Assembly: GCA_964585305.1 (NCBI GenBank)
Contig: CAZPDM010000093.1
Coordinates: 1-16,006, forward strand
Direction of reading: 5' to 3'
Length of the DNA: 16,006 bases
Source of the DNA: CAZPDM01 sp964585305
Lineage (GTDB): Bacteria > Planctomycetota > Uabimicrobiia > Uabimicrobiales > JABWCH01
Numbering within the stretch: position 1 is the first letter of the stretch; every line of letters starts with the position of its first letter. Under the pieces are notes generated by a model. The model was not told the origin of the DNA. It ran no database searches and saw nothing but the letters and a program-made list of their open reading frames with translations. A program made the translations under genes and the position numbers. Positions 8,096 through 14,697 of this stretch are shown piece after piece.

Positions 8096-9862
8096 CTACT
8101 TGATATAAGCCGGCTGTTTCATAGGTATATCTTCGTTACTGAAAATTTTGTAAAGAATAAAATCTTGCAAAATATCTGAAAGAAAATATGGCTTGCCATC
8201 AATTAACACGCGGTTATTCATGAGTCGAACTCCGTGACTGTAATCAACGTAGTAGTAAACATGCCCGCTATATACCGGCTGTATTGGTTTTCCATCAGGC
8301 TTGTGCCAACCATAGATCACGACTTTTCCTGGTTGCTCTGCTATACGTTTGGAAAGTATTATATCTTTTTTAATTCCTACAAGTAATTGCCCGTGTGAAC
8401 CGCCAGCATCCATAAGTTGTTTTTCAATTTTTGTATTGTGCTCTATAAATTTTGTAACTAATTCATTAGCATTGCCAACAGGTGTATAACTGAAAGGAAC
8501 AAGTCTTATCTCTGCATTTTGAAAAATATGATCACTGATTTTTGCAGTTACTAATGATGCTCCAAACACAGATGCTAAATTTTGTGCAGTATAAGGACTC
8601 ATGGGAACTCGACAAAAATCTGCGTCATTACCAACGGAAAGATAATCTGGCATTACTTCGTAGCTGACTGTATGGCTAATACCTGCTGAATCAACAAATT
8701 TACCATTTATCGTAATTAAATCTCGCAGGAAATCTGGAATATTTCCAGAAGCTATAGCTTTATAGGTTTCTTCTTCACGTGCATTAAAAGATAATGAACT
8801 AATTCTTTTCATAAAAACAGAACCTGGTTCGTGATCTCGACTACGTAAAGGTATATTAAGCTGGGATATTGGAAGAATGACTGAATCGCCTACAAGATTT
8901 GAATAGGCTCGTTTTCCAAAATAAGAATAATCTTTATTCTCATATTCTGTAGCACTTAGAATGCTATGTATGAATCCATTAAATTCGACCTGTCTTGTAT
9001 GCAATATTTCTTTGCGAGGATTGGTGTGCAAAATAATTTCAATTCGTCTCCCTAATGCTTGATTCCATATTATAGGATCTTTATTTTCTATAGTAAATAA
9101 AAATGATTTGGCCAAATATTGCAACATCATATTACTTCGGTACCAAGTCCCTCCCGTCGGCGAAACAAGTGGCTTTCCATTGTAAATAACCACGCTATCA
9201 TTATAAGCCAAAACACATAATGATTTATTATTGCCAGATTTTAACCAGTTAGCTATTTTTAATCCATGAGTAGTATCATCATAACCGTAATTACTATCGA
9301 GAAATGCAATCCGTACAATATTTTCAGGGATTTCTTCTACCGTATTGATGTAACTAAGAATGAACCGCCCGCCTCCACTGTGGCCATTGAGTACTATCTG
9401 AGGATTCCACTGTACAAAAATATTTCTGACATTGTCCACAAGCTCTTTTATTTTCTTTCCGGAATCAGGAGTTGCAGATGCCCAAAGCGGCCAACTTTTT
9501 TGTGTTGTTTCAAGATAAGCTACCACAATTGTTTTATGTTCAAAAAATTTTCTTATAAACCTTGTTTGCGCTCCAATGTGTTGAATATCAAAGTGCCAAT
9601 CATCACCACTTTTGAGCTTTTTACCAAATGTTTGTTCGATTGTATTTCCATTTGGCAATGCGTAAAAAATTAATAAAACTTCATTATTATTTTCAAATCC
9701 TTTCAAGGGAGCATTTATCAAAATACGAGTATTCGTAGGTGAATTCTTAATCACAATTTGTTGCTCATCAAAAACTCCTGAGGGTGTAAAACCAGGAAGA
9801 ATCTGTGCTTGAATGGAAAAAATCAAAAGATTAAAAGCAATAAAAAACAATATATATCTCAC
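8096..9862 (-). CDS. Secreted two-domain protein: alpha/beta hydrolase plus conserved C-terminal domain
   Basis: The 588-residue product starts at a GTG with AGGGGC at good spacing. Residues 1-19 form a signal peptide (MRYILFF...IQA, probable cut after Ala19), so it acts outside the inner membrane. The N-terminal half is an alpha/beta hydrolase-like fold: a strand IVVAYLET, then IVLNGHSGGGRF with a nucleophile elbow at Ser162 and RIAFLDSNYGYDD on the next strand. A charge-relay His cannot be assigned with certainty; FIHS in the middle of the protein is one candidate. From about residue 380 a second, motif-rich part contains GNDADFCR (411-418), GIKKD (496-500), YGWHKPDGKPIQP (517-529) and YVDYSHGVRLM (538-548). 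Its clustered Asp, His and Arg look like an active site, but I cannot name the reaction. A polymer-degrading or envelope-related role is only a guess. Confidence 0.78.
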   Translation of the reverse strand: MRYILFFIAFNLLIFSIQAQILPGFTPSGVFDEQQIVIKNSPTNTRILINAPLKGFENNNEVLLIFYALPNGNTIEQTFGKKLKSGDDWHFDIQHIGAQTRFIRKFFEHKTIVVAYLETTQKSWPLWASATPDSGKKIKELVDNVRNIFVQWNPQIVLNGHSGGGRFILSYINTVEEIPENIVRIAFLDSNYGYDDTTHGLKIANWLKSGNNKSLCVLAYNDSVVIYNGKPLVSPTGGTWYRSNMMLQYLAKSFLFTIENKDPIIWNQALGRRIEIILHTNPRKEILHTRQVEFNGFIHSILSATEYENKDYSYFGKRAYSNLVGDSVILPISQLNIPLRSRDHEPGSVFMKRISSLSFNAREEETYKAIASGNIPDFLRDLITINGKFVDSAGISHTVSYEVMPDYLSVGNDADFCRVPMSPYTAQNLASVFGASLVTAKISDHIFQNAEIRLVPFSYTPVGNANELVTKFIEHNTKIEKQLMDAGGSHGQLLVGIKKDIILSKRIAEQPGKVVIYGWHKPDGKPIQPVYSGHVYYYVDYSHGVRLMNNRVLIDGKPYFLSDILQDFILYKIFSNEDIPMKQPAYIK

Positions 9863-9975
9863 TTATTGCCCCTTTCTTAAAAATTTGCTAAATTAAATTT
9901 GCCAAATATATCGTTTCTTTAACTGTAATTGTCCCTAAATCTACTCAAACAAATTCTTCGTCGCTGATAACTTTT

Positions 9976-11914
9976 TTATTTTTTCTTATCGCTAGCTTCA
10001 ACTAATAGATTGGCCACTTCAGTATGTCCCCTCTGTTTGGCAACCATCAAAGCTGTCAATCCGTTATTAGCCTTAGTGTCCACATTGGCATTAGCATCAA
10101 TCAACATTTTTACTACTTCAACATAACCTTGTTGTGATGCCAGCATTAAAGCAGTCACATTACCATTTTGTGTAGCATTTGGGTTAGCTTTAGCATCAAG
10201 TAGAACTTTTACTATATCTTTATGACCTTTAAAAGAAGCAAATATTAACGCCGTCTCGCCAGTATTGTTTGCAGCATTAGGATTGGCATTAGCAGCAAGA
10301 AGTATTTTTACTATTTCTGTATAACCTTTCTCTGAAGCGCCGATTAAAGCTGTTCCGCCATTATTGTTTGAAATATTAGGATCAATTTTAGCATTAAGTA
10401 ATATTTTTACTACTTCAATATTATTTCCTTTCATAAGCGATAAAAATAAAGCTGTTTCACCATTAATATTTATAGCATTAGGATTAGCATTAGCATCAAT
10501 CAGCATTTTTACTATTTCAACATAACCTCCCCATGCNNNNNNNNNNNNNNNNNNNNNNNNNNNNNNNNNNNNNNNNNNNNNNNNNNNNNNNNNNNNNNNN
10601 NNNNNNNNNNNNNNNNNNNNNNNNNNNNNNNNNNNNATTAGCATTAGCCGCAAGTGAGTTTTTTACTTTGGCGATATTTCCTTCTTTTGCTCCATCTAAC
10701 AGATCTATATTATACTTTGCAGAATCAATAGTGATTTTATCTTTAATTGTTTTTTCTTTTTGTGTGGCATTAAGCAAATTTTCATTTGGTGTTTTAGGAG
10801 GATTTTGTTTTTTGGCATCATCTAATGAATTTTCATCAGGTTTTGGGGAGACTTTTATATCTATGCTATTTTTAGATTGTTTCGTTTCTTGGATAAAATA
10901 ATATCCTAACAATGTCAGAATAAATACAATAATTGTATTGGCAACTAATAATTTGGAATTCTTTTTAAACCAGGCCATGCTGTAAGTCAAATAATTTGGC
11001 GTTTGAGCCAGAACTGGTTCACCTTGCAAATATCTATTTATATCTTTATTCATTTCCATCACAGTACTATAACGATCTTTTTTATCTTTGGAAAGAGCTT
11101 TAAAACAAATTGCCTCCAGAGCTTTAGGGATTCTCCATTTAGCATTTAGACGTGGTGGGGTTTCCTCAAATATTTTCAGCAGAAGCTCTGTCTGGCTTGT
11201 ACTAGTAAATGGCGGATGTCCCGCAAGCATTTCATAGAGTATTGCGCCTAACGCATATATATCTGTCTTTTCATCAATCAAACGGTTGATCCCATCAGCT
11301 TGCTCAGGCGACATATAGGTCAATGTTCCCAGTGAAACACCAGTTTTAGTCAATTTCAATCCGGTGGATGACATAAATTTAGCTATTCCAAAGTCCATAA
11401 TCACAGGCTCTTTATCTTTACGAAACATAATATTTTCAGGCTTAAGATCACGATGAATAATACCACTCTGATGAGCATAATCAATAGCTTGCGTGATTTT
11501 CAGCATGATTTCAGCAGCATGTTTGCATACCAATCTTTTTTTTTCTTTAATGACTTCTCTTAATGAAGCCCCTTCAATAAACTCCATAGAAAAATAATTC
11601 TGTCCTTTTATTTGCCCTATGTCATAAAACCGAATAATATTCGGATGATTTAGCTCCGCCATTGCTTTGGCTTCTCTGAAAAAACGTTCGATTTGTTGAG
11701 GATTTGATTCTCCTAACATAACTTTGATAGCAATGACGCGTTTCAATTCATTGTCAAATGCTTTATATACTTTTCCCATACCACCGCTACCAATTTGTCC
11801 AATAATTTTATATCGTTCTCGTTCTTGTATATTATTTTGAGGAGTATCTTCTTTTGTTTTGGGAGAATTAAGATTATATACGCTTTTTAAATCATCAAAA
11901 TCACTATTTTCCAT
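9976..11914 (-). CDS. Receptor-like Ser/Thr protein kinase with C-terminal ankyrin repeats (interrupted by assembly gap)
   Basis: The N-terminal 426 residues read continuously to the gap. Residues 35-300 form a Hanks-type kinase: GSGGMG (42-47), ATP-binding Lys64, HRDLKPEN (154-161) with catalytic Asp156, DFG (174-176) and SPEQ (202-205). All key residues are intact. A transmembrane helix spans about 322-341. A polar linker then leads to an ankyrin helix (LLDGAKEGNIAKVKNSLAANAN), where the gap begins. Beyond the gap, 187 more residues hold nearly six ankyrin repeats of 33 residues (ETALIFASFKGHKDIVKVLL and alike), ending in DKKK. The 100 N are not a multiple of three, so the frames on the two sides differ formally, but a placeholder length says nothing about the real frame. 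Both edges fall inside ankyrin sequence, so I treat this as one gene. The start ATG has TGAGGA six bases upstream. The kinase should face the cytosol and the ankyrins the outside. Confidence 0.85.
9988..10536 (-). repeat. Tandem ankyrin-coding repeats, period about 99 bp
   Basis: Six 33-34-residue units are visible from the gap edge to the end of the gene. At DNA level, 10088-10128 and 10487-10527 match at 39 of 41 positions, which points to recent duplication of whole units. Such near-identical units explain why the assembly broke here. Confidence 0.85.
10537..10636. other. Assembly gap (100 N)
   Basis: Exactly 100 N lie in the ankyrin-coding part of the kinase gene. The round number suggests a scaffolding placeholder, so the true length and the number of missing repeats are unknown. 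Confidence 0.95.
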
Positions 11915-11971
11915 AACTTTTCCTCAATAATCATGGTTAAGTAAGCAGGATATAAATTATTTTATATTTCT

Positions 11972-11999
11972 ATTTTAGCAAAAAGATTTTTATAAGCAA
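11972..11999 (-). promoter_or_regulatory. Possible promoter of the kinase gene
   Basis: On the minus strand, TTGCTT (11999-11994) and TAAAAT (11977-11972) are separated by 16 bases. They would start transcription about 50 bases ahead of the kinase ATG. The region is very AT-rich, so chance matches are likely. Confidence 0.35.
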
Positions 12000-12073
12000 A
12001 AAATATTAGATAAAAAAATATTGCCAAAATAAAAAAATAGGTCTAATTTATTTTTGAACTAGAATTTTTTTAT

Positions 12074-12119
12074 AAAAAAAAAAATATCTCTTGACAATTT
12101 TCTAATTCCTGGCTAAAAT
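12074..12119 (+). promoter_or_regulatory. Strong sigma70-type promoter with UP-like A tract
   Basis: A perfect TTGACA at 12091-12096 is separated by 17 bases from TAAAAT at 12114-12119. An uninterrupted run of 11 A (12074-12084) lies just upstream of the -35 box, where an UP element would contact the alpha subunit. Transcription should start near 12126 and give a leader of roughly 88 bases before the gene at 12214. The rest of the 299-bp divergent region (11915-12213) shows only AT-rich sequence and the weaker minus-strand promoter candidate. Confidence 0.75.
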
Positions 12120-12213
12120 AAAATCATAAGCTATAAATATAACTTTTGCCTAACTAAAAATAGAAAAAAATTGTTTGGCAAGATACAATAATCTATTTAC
12201 AAGGAGATTTTCC

Positions 12214-12879
12214 ATGACGATGACTTTAGGAGATGCTTTCAACCGTCGCAAAAAATTGGAAGCCGACATTGAAAGTTGGAGCAATCGTCTGACTCAAGCA
12301 GGCAAAGACAAACGTGAATATGTAACCAAGGAAATTGAAGGGGAACAGGCTTTCAAACCAGAACCTGGTACAGAAAAAATTGTTACCCGACACTATACCG
12401 TTGAAGAATGCCATCAAAAATTGCTAGAACTAATTCGTGAAGACCAAGAATTAGCATTACGCATTTCTCTCACCAACCAAAACGCCAAAGCACAAATCGA
12501 AATGCTTGATGGAAGCAAAAAAGAAATGAGCGTTCCCGAACTATTAGTACTTAAAACAGATATTATTCCCAAGCTCGAAAAAATTGCACGTGCCTTACCT
12601 ACAACACCAGATAATGTAAGTGTTTTTGAAGAAGGCAAAGGTTTTATTAAACATCGCAATATCAAAAAACTCGAAAAGAAAAAAGAAACTTTATCTGAAA
12701 AAGGACTCAAAATCGAAGAAACCATCATTACTGGCTACCAAATCCAAGAATTTACAGAATATGGAATAGCCCAACGCGATGCATGGAACGAAATTGATCG
12801 CATCCAAGACTTTGCTCAACGAGTAAAACAAGCGATCAACGAAGCCAACAAAACCGAATTAGTCGAGCTAAAAAAATAA
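12214..12879 (+). CDS. Helical cytosolic protein, possibly DIP1984/septicolysin-like, unknown function
   Basis: The product of 221 residues starts at the ATG at 12214, which has AAGGAG at 12201-12206. The longer reading frame, from 12175, lacks a ribosome site. There is no signal peptide or membrane segment. Most of the chain is charged and predicted helical, with coiled-coil-like stretches at the beginning (GDAFNRRKKLEADIESW) and in the C-terminal half. The centre reads LIREDQELALRISLTNQNAK (about 86-105), which recalls the RINxTN segment of DIP1984 family proteins, but this chain is longer and the match is only by eye. A strong promoter, an ideal ribosome site and more C-ending codons than the neighbouring genes (ACC, AAC, GCC, CTC) suggest high expression. 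It stands alone, and the structured RNA candidate follows it by 70 bp. Confidence 0.65.
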   Translation: MTMTLGDAFNRRKKLEADIESWSNRLTQAGKDKREYVTKEIEGEQAFKPEPGTEKIVTRHYTVEECHQKLLELIREDQELALRISLTNQNAKAQIEMLDGSKKEMSVPELLVLKTDIIPKLEKIARALPTTPDNVSVFEEGKGFIKHRNIKKLEKKKETLSEKGLKIEETIITGYQIQEFTEYGIAQRDAWNEIDRIQDFAQRVKQAINEANKTELVELKK

Positions 12880-12908
12880 AAATTTCTTCTAACAATAGAG
12901 AAATTTTT
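12878..12908 (+). terminator. AT-rich hairpin after the helical protein gene
   Basis: AAAAATTTCT (12878-12887) pairs with AGAAATTTTT (12899-12908), overlapping the stop codon. The 10-bp stem is almost all A/T, and the T run is part of the stem, so termination may be partial and allow read-through into the downstream RNA. Confidence 0.45.
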
Positions 12909-12949
12909 AATAAAAAAGAAATTTCAATGAATTGGGCCTTTATGGCACT

Positions 12950-13157
12950 GAAAGTGTGGTTGCTAAATAATGATTTGTCACTTTAATAAACTCCATGTTT
13001 ATATACTTTACAACGTCTATCGCTGATAGAGATAATCAGTCGTCGTATCATTGTAAAGATTAAGAGGCAAAACTTAGTATGTATATCTGTAAAAGGTATA
13101 AATCTACACAAAACACGGTCATCATTAGCCGTAGCAACTGGCACTTTCTTTTTTTTT
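12950..13157 (+). ncRNA. Candidate structured small RNA with terminal stem, three hairpins and terminal T tract
   Basis: No gene fits this stretch, but it folds well. The closing stem is formed in three blocks: GAAAGTG 12950-12956 with CACTTTC 13142-13148, TTGCTA 12960-12965 with TAGCAA 13132-13137, and TAATGAT 12968-12974 with ATCATTA 13121-13127. Between them lie three hairpins: ATAAAC/GTTTAT (12986-12991, 12997-13002); CTTTACAA/TTGTAAAG (13006-13013, 13051-13058), with an inner TCTATC/GATAGA; and TATATCT/AGGTATA (13082-13088, 13094-13100). Nine T (13149-13157) follow the closing stem directly. The T tract and a G-U pair in the last hairpin both favour the plus strand. I see no hallmark of tmRNA, RNase P RNA or SRP RNA. 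A 6S-like RNA is possible by size and terminal-stem shape. No convincing own promoter is visible, so it may derive from the upstream transcript. Confidence 0.55.
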
Positions 13158-13200
13158 GGGCAGATATAATTTATCTCTATATTTAAAAAATTTCCATATT

Positions 13201-13249
13201 AAAAAAAATAATCCAGTCCATTTTTTGAGTTGACTGGATTATTTTTTTT
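13201..13249. terminator. Strong bidirectional intrinsic terminator
   Basis: An 18-bp perfect stem pairs 13201-13218 with 13232-13249 around a 13-base loop. The core is AATCCAGTC/GACTGGATT, flanked by eight A on one side and eight T on the other, so it works in both directions. It lies 37 bases past the stop codon of the sirtuin gene and also blocks plus-strand transcripts that escape the RNA terminator. Confidence 0.9.
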
Positions 13250-13286
13250 AAATATGATAAACATACAACTATATATAAAGAATTTG

Positions 13287-13991
13287 TTAACCTAATATTT
13301 GTGGTAATAATTCTTCTGCTTTTCCTAACACAACTTCATCAAACTTAGTATTTTCTGCATTATCCATATTGATCAATATTGTTCGCGCTCCAACTTGCTT
13401 TGCATATCTTACATAATATGCTGCGGGAACAACTACACCAGATGTTCCTATTGCTATAAATAAGTCACACTTTTCTACTGCAGATTCTGCTAAATAGCCA
13501 TTAGAACCTAGCATTTCATTAAAAAAAACAATATCTGGTCTTAGCTTACTTCCACAACTTTGGCAAAATGGTGCACTTTCATGTACTGAAACATCTTCAA
13601 AAGCAACACTCTTACATTCACTGTCTATACATCTCGATCGCATCATTGATCCATGAAGTTCTATTACTTTCTTAGAACCTGCTCTTTGATGCAAACCATC
13701 AATATTTTGTGTGATCAAACAATATCCTTTGGCTTTTTCTTCAAAATGAGCAAGAGCTTCATGCGCCTTATTTGGCTTTGCATCAAGCATTATTTTTTTC
13801 AATTTACTTAAATAATGCCAAACTTCATCTGGATTTCTATAAAGTTCTTCAACCTGCAAAAGCTTTTCCGCGTTAGGTTGATTCCACAAGCCACCCGCAC
13901 CTCTAAATGTTGGTATCCCCGAAGCCTTAGAAATCCCTGCACCAGTTAAAACCACGATATTATGATAATCATTCGGACAAATCTTGATCAT
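13287..13991 (-). CDS. cobB: NAD-dependent protein deacylase, sirtuin (CobB type)
   Basis: The enzyme removes acyl groups from lysine side chains in the cytosol, consuming NAD and releasing nicotinamide and O-acyl-ADP-ribose. Motifs: TGAGIS (16-21) and SGIPTFR (24-30) for NAD binding, TQNIDGLH (94-101), and ELHGS with catalytic His113. Four zinc-binding Cys are present at 121, 126, 143 and 146 (CxxxxC, CxxC), followed by RPDIVFF. The 234-residue length is that of a compact bacterial sirtuin. By eye alignment with E. coli CobB, the Tyr and Arg that read the acyl carboxylate in desuccinylases fall on His59 and Ser62, so deacetylation is the likelier activity. The start ATG has AAGG about ten bases upstream. 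It shares its strand with the next gene upstream, at an 80-bp distance, but no acyl-CoA synthetase is nearby. Confidence 0.93.
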   Translation of the reverse strand: MIKICPNDYHNIVVLTGAGISKASGIPTFRGAGGLWNQPNAEKLLQVEELYRNPDEVWHYLSKLKKIMLDAKPNKAHEALAHFEEKAKGYCLITQNIDGLHQRAGSKKVIELHGSMMRSRCIDSECKSVAFEDVSVHESAPFCQSCGSKLRPDIVFFNEMLGSNGYLAESAVEKCDLFIAIGTSGVVVPAAYYVRYAKQVGARTILINMDNAENTKFDEVVLGKAEELLPQILG

Positions 13992-14071
13992 ATAATTGCT
14001 ACCTTATGAAATAGAAAATAAAATCAAAAAAAATAACAAAATATATTGTGTTATAAAAAAGTAAAGGATCT

Positions 14072-14563
14072 TTATTCAATTCTGGTTGATTTTTTTAAAT
14101 CATCTTGCGTACATTCGCCATATTTAAATTCGTACACTTTGACTGCTACTTTATCATAAAAAAATATTGTAGGCATTTCAATATCATTTGTAAACACGTT
14201 CAATATAGCACCATTATTCCATTCTAAATTCATATCTGAATTAGGATTTAAAATAATATTTTTTATACCTTCATTTTTCATAAACTCTATTTTTTGACAC
14301 CACTCTTGAAAATCTTGACACTCTTCCTCTCTTTGATCATTACCATAATTTGAATGAAATGGATAATTATCTGAATTTATCAATATTTTATTTTTATAAA
14401 TTATTCTCCAAGGCGGATCAATATGAAAAAAATAGAGTTTCTTATTTTTCTCAGACAAAAAAATTATCCTAATAGAATTCGTAGCAAAACTAATAAGAGA
14501 ATGGTGATATTTAATAGTCCTAATATAATTATTAAAATCTTCAATAGAAAAGCTACATTCCAT
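14072..14563 (-). CDS. Small uncharacterised protein, possibly immunity-like fold
   Basis: I do not recognise a named gene. The 163-residue product has no signal peptide, transmembrane helix or obvious catalytic motif. It alternates strands and helices: SIRIIFLSEKNKKLYFFHID, then PPWRI, and late LEWNNGAILNVFTND near residue 112. A strand pair joined to a PPWR motif and a closing hydrophobic-glycine strand recalls small proteins annotated as DUF6188 or immunity-like domains, which is a weak resemblance by eye. It is rich in Asn, Ile and Lys, and no Shine-Dalgarno site precedes the ATG, so it could be leaderless. The sirtuin gene follows 80 bp downstream on the same strand. No toxin partner is in view. 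Confidence 0.55.
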   Translation of the reverse strand: MECSFSIEDFNNYIRTIKYHHSLISFATNSIRIIFLSEKNKKLYFFHIDPPWRIIYKNKILINSDNYPFHSNYGNDQREEECQDFQEWCQKIEFMKNEGIKNIILNPNSDMNLEWNNGAILNVFTNDIEMPTIFFYDKVAVKVYEFKYGECTQDDLKKSTRIE

Positions 14564-14630
14564 TTATAGAATTTTAGCGAAAATCTTCGAAGTATTTAGC
14601 TTCAGAAAATCGCCTAAACCTTCCAACACA

Positions 14631-14655
14631 AAAAAAAGCAGAAATTCCTCTGCTT
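14631..14655 (-). terminator. Minus-strand terminator-like hairpin with no gene feeding it
   Basis: On the minus strand, AAGCAGA (14655-14649) pairs with TCTGCTT (14642-14636) and runs into a T tract (14637-14631). The gene to its right lies on the plus strand, so this hairpin ends no annotated minus-strand transcript. It may stop antisense transcription into the gene at 14563 or be left over from a lost gene. Confidence 0.5.
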
Positions 14656-14659
14656 AAAT

Positions 14660-14687
14660 AGGAGGCTGGCAATATTCAAACATTGCC
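14660..14687 (+). promoter_or_regulatory. Shine-Dalgarno site followed by a hairpin before the protease-like gene
   Basis: AGGAGG at 14660-14665 is 32 bases from the ATG at 14698, too far for normal initiation. Between them GGCAAT (14668-14673) pairs with ATTGCC (14682-14687). Folding this stem would bring the site to about 12 bases from the ATG. A TTG at 14683 is in frame but lies within the stem. Confidence 0.4.
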
Positions 14688-14697
14688 AGATATTGTT

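Noticed and set aside
9266..9673. 135-residue open frame on the plus strand
   Set aside because: It lies wholly opposite the hydrolase gene, has no ribosome site, and its product lacks recognisable motifs. It is an antisense shadow.
9988..10536. Regular 99-bp repeats considered as a CRISPR array
   Set aside because: They encode ankyrin units in frame, are contiguous without spacers, and vary as protein repeats do.
9976..10653. Separate ankyrin gene independent of the kinase
   Set aside because: Sequence on both sides of the gap is ankyrin-coding. The frame mismatch comes only from the 100-N placeholder, and no start codon or ribosome site is visible for a second gene.
10533..10901. Open frame running through the N gap on the plus strand
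   Set aside because: It is made open by unknown bases and is antisense to the kinase linker.
12175..12213. Upstream start of the helical protein at 12175
   Set aside because: There is no ribosome site ahead of it, whereas ATG 12214 has AAGGAG at ideal spacing. The extra 13 residues do not look like the rest of the protein.
12950..13157. tmRNA, RNase P RNA or SRP RNA for the structured region
   Set aside because: No tRNA-like ends with GTTCGA, no GAGGAAAGTC-type core, and no GGAAGGAAGCAG loop are present. A 6S-like RNA was left open but not called.
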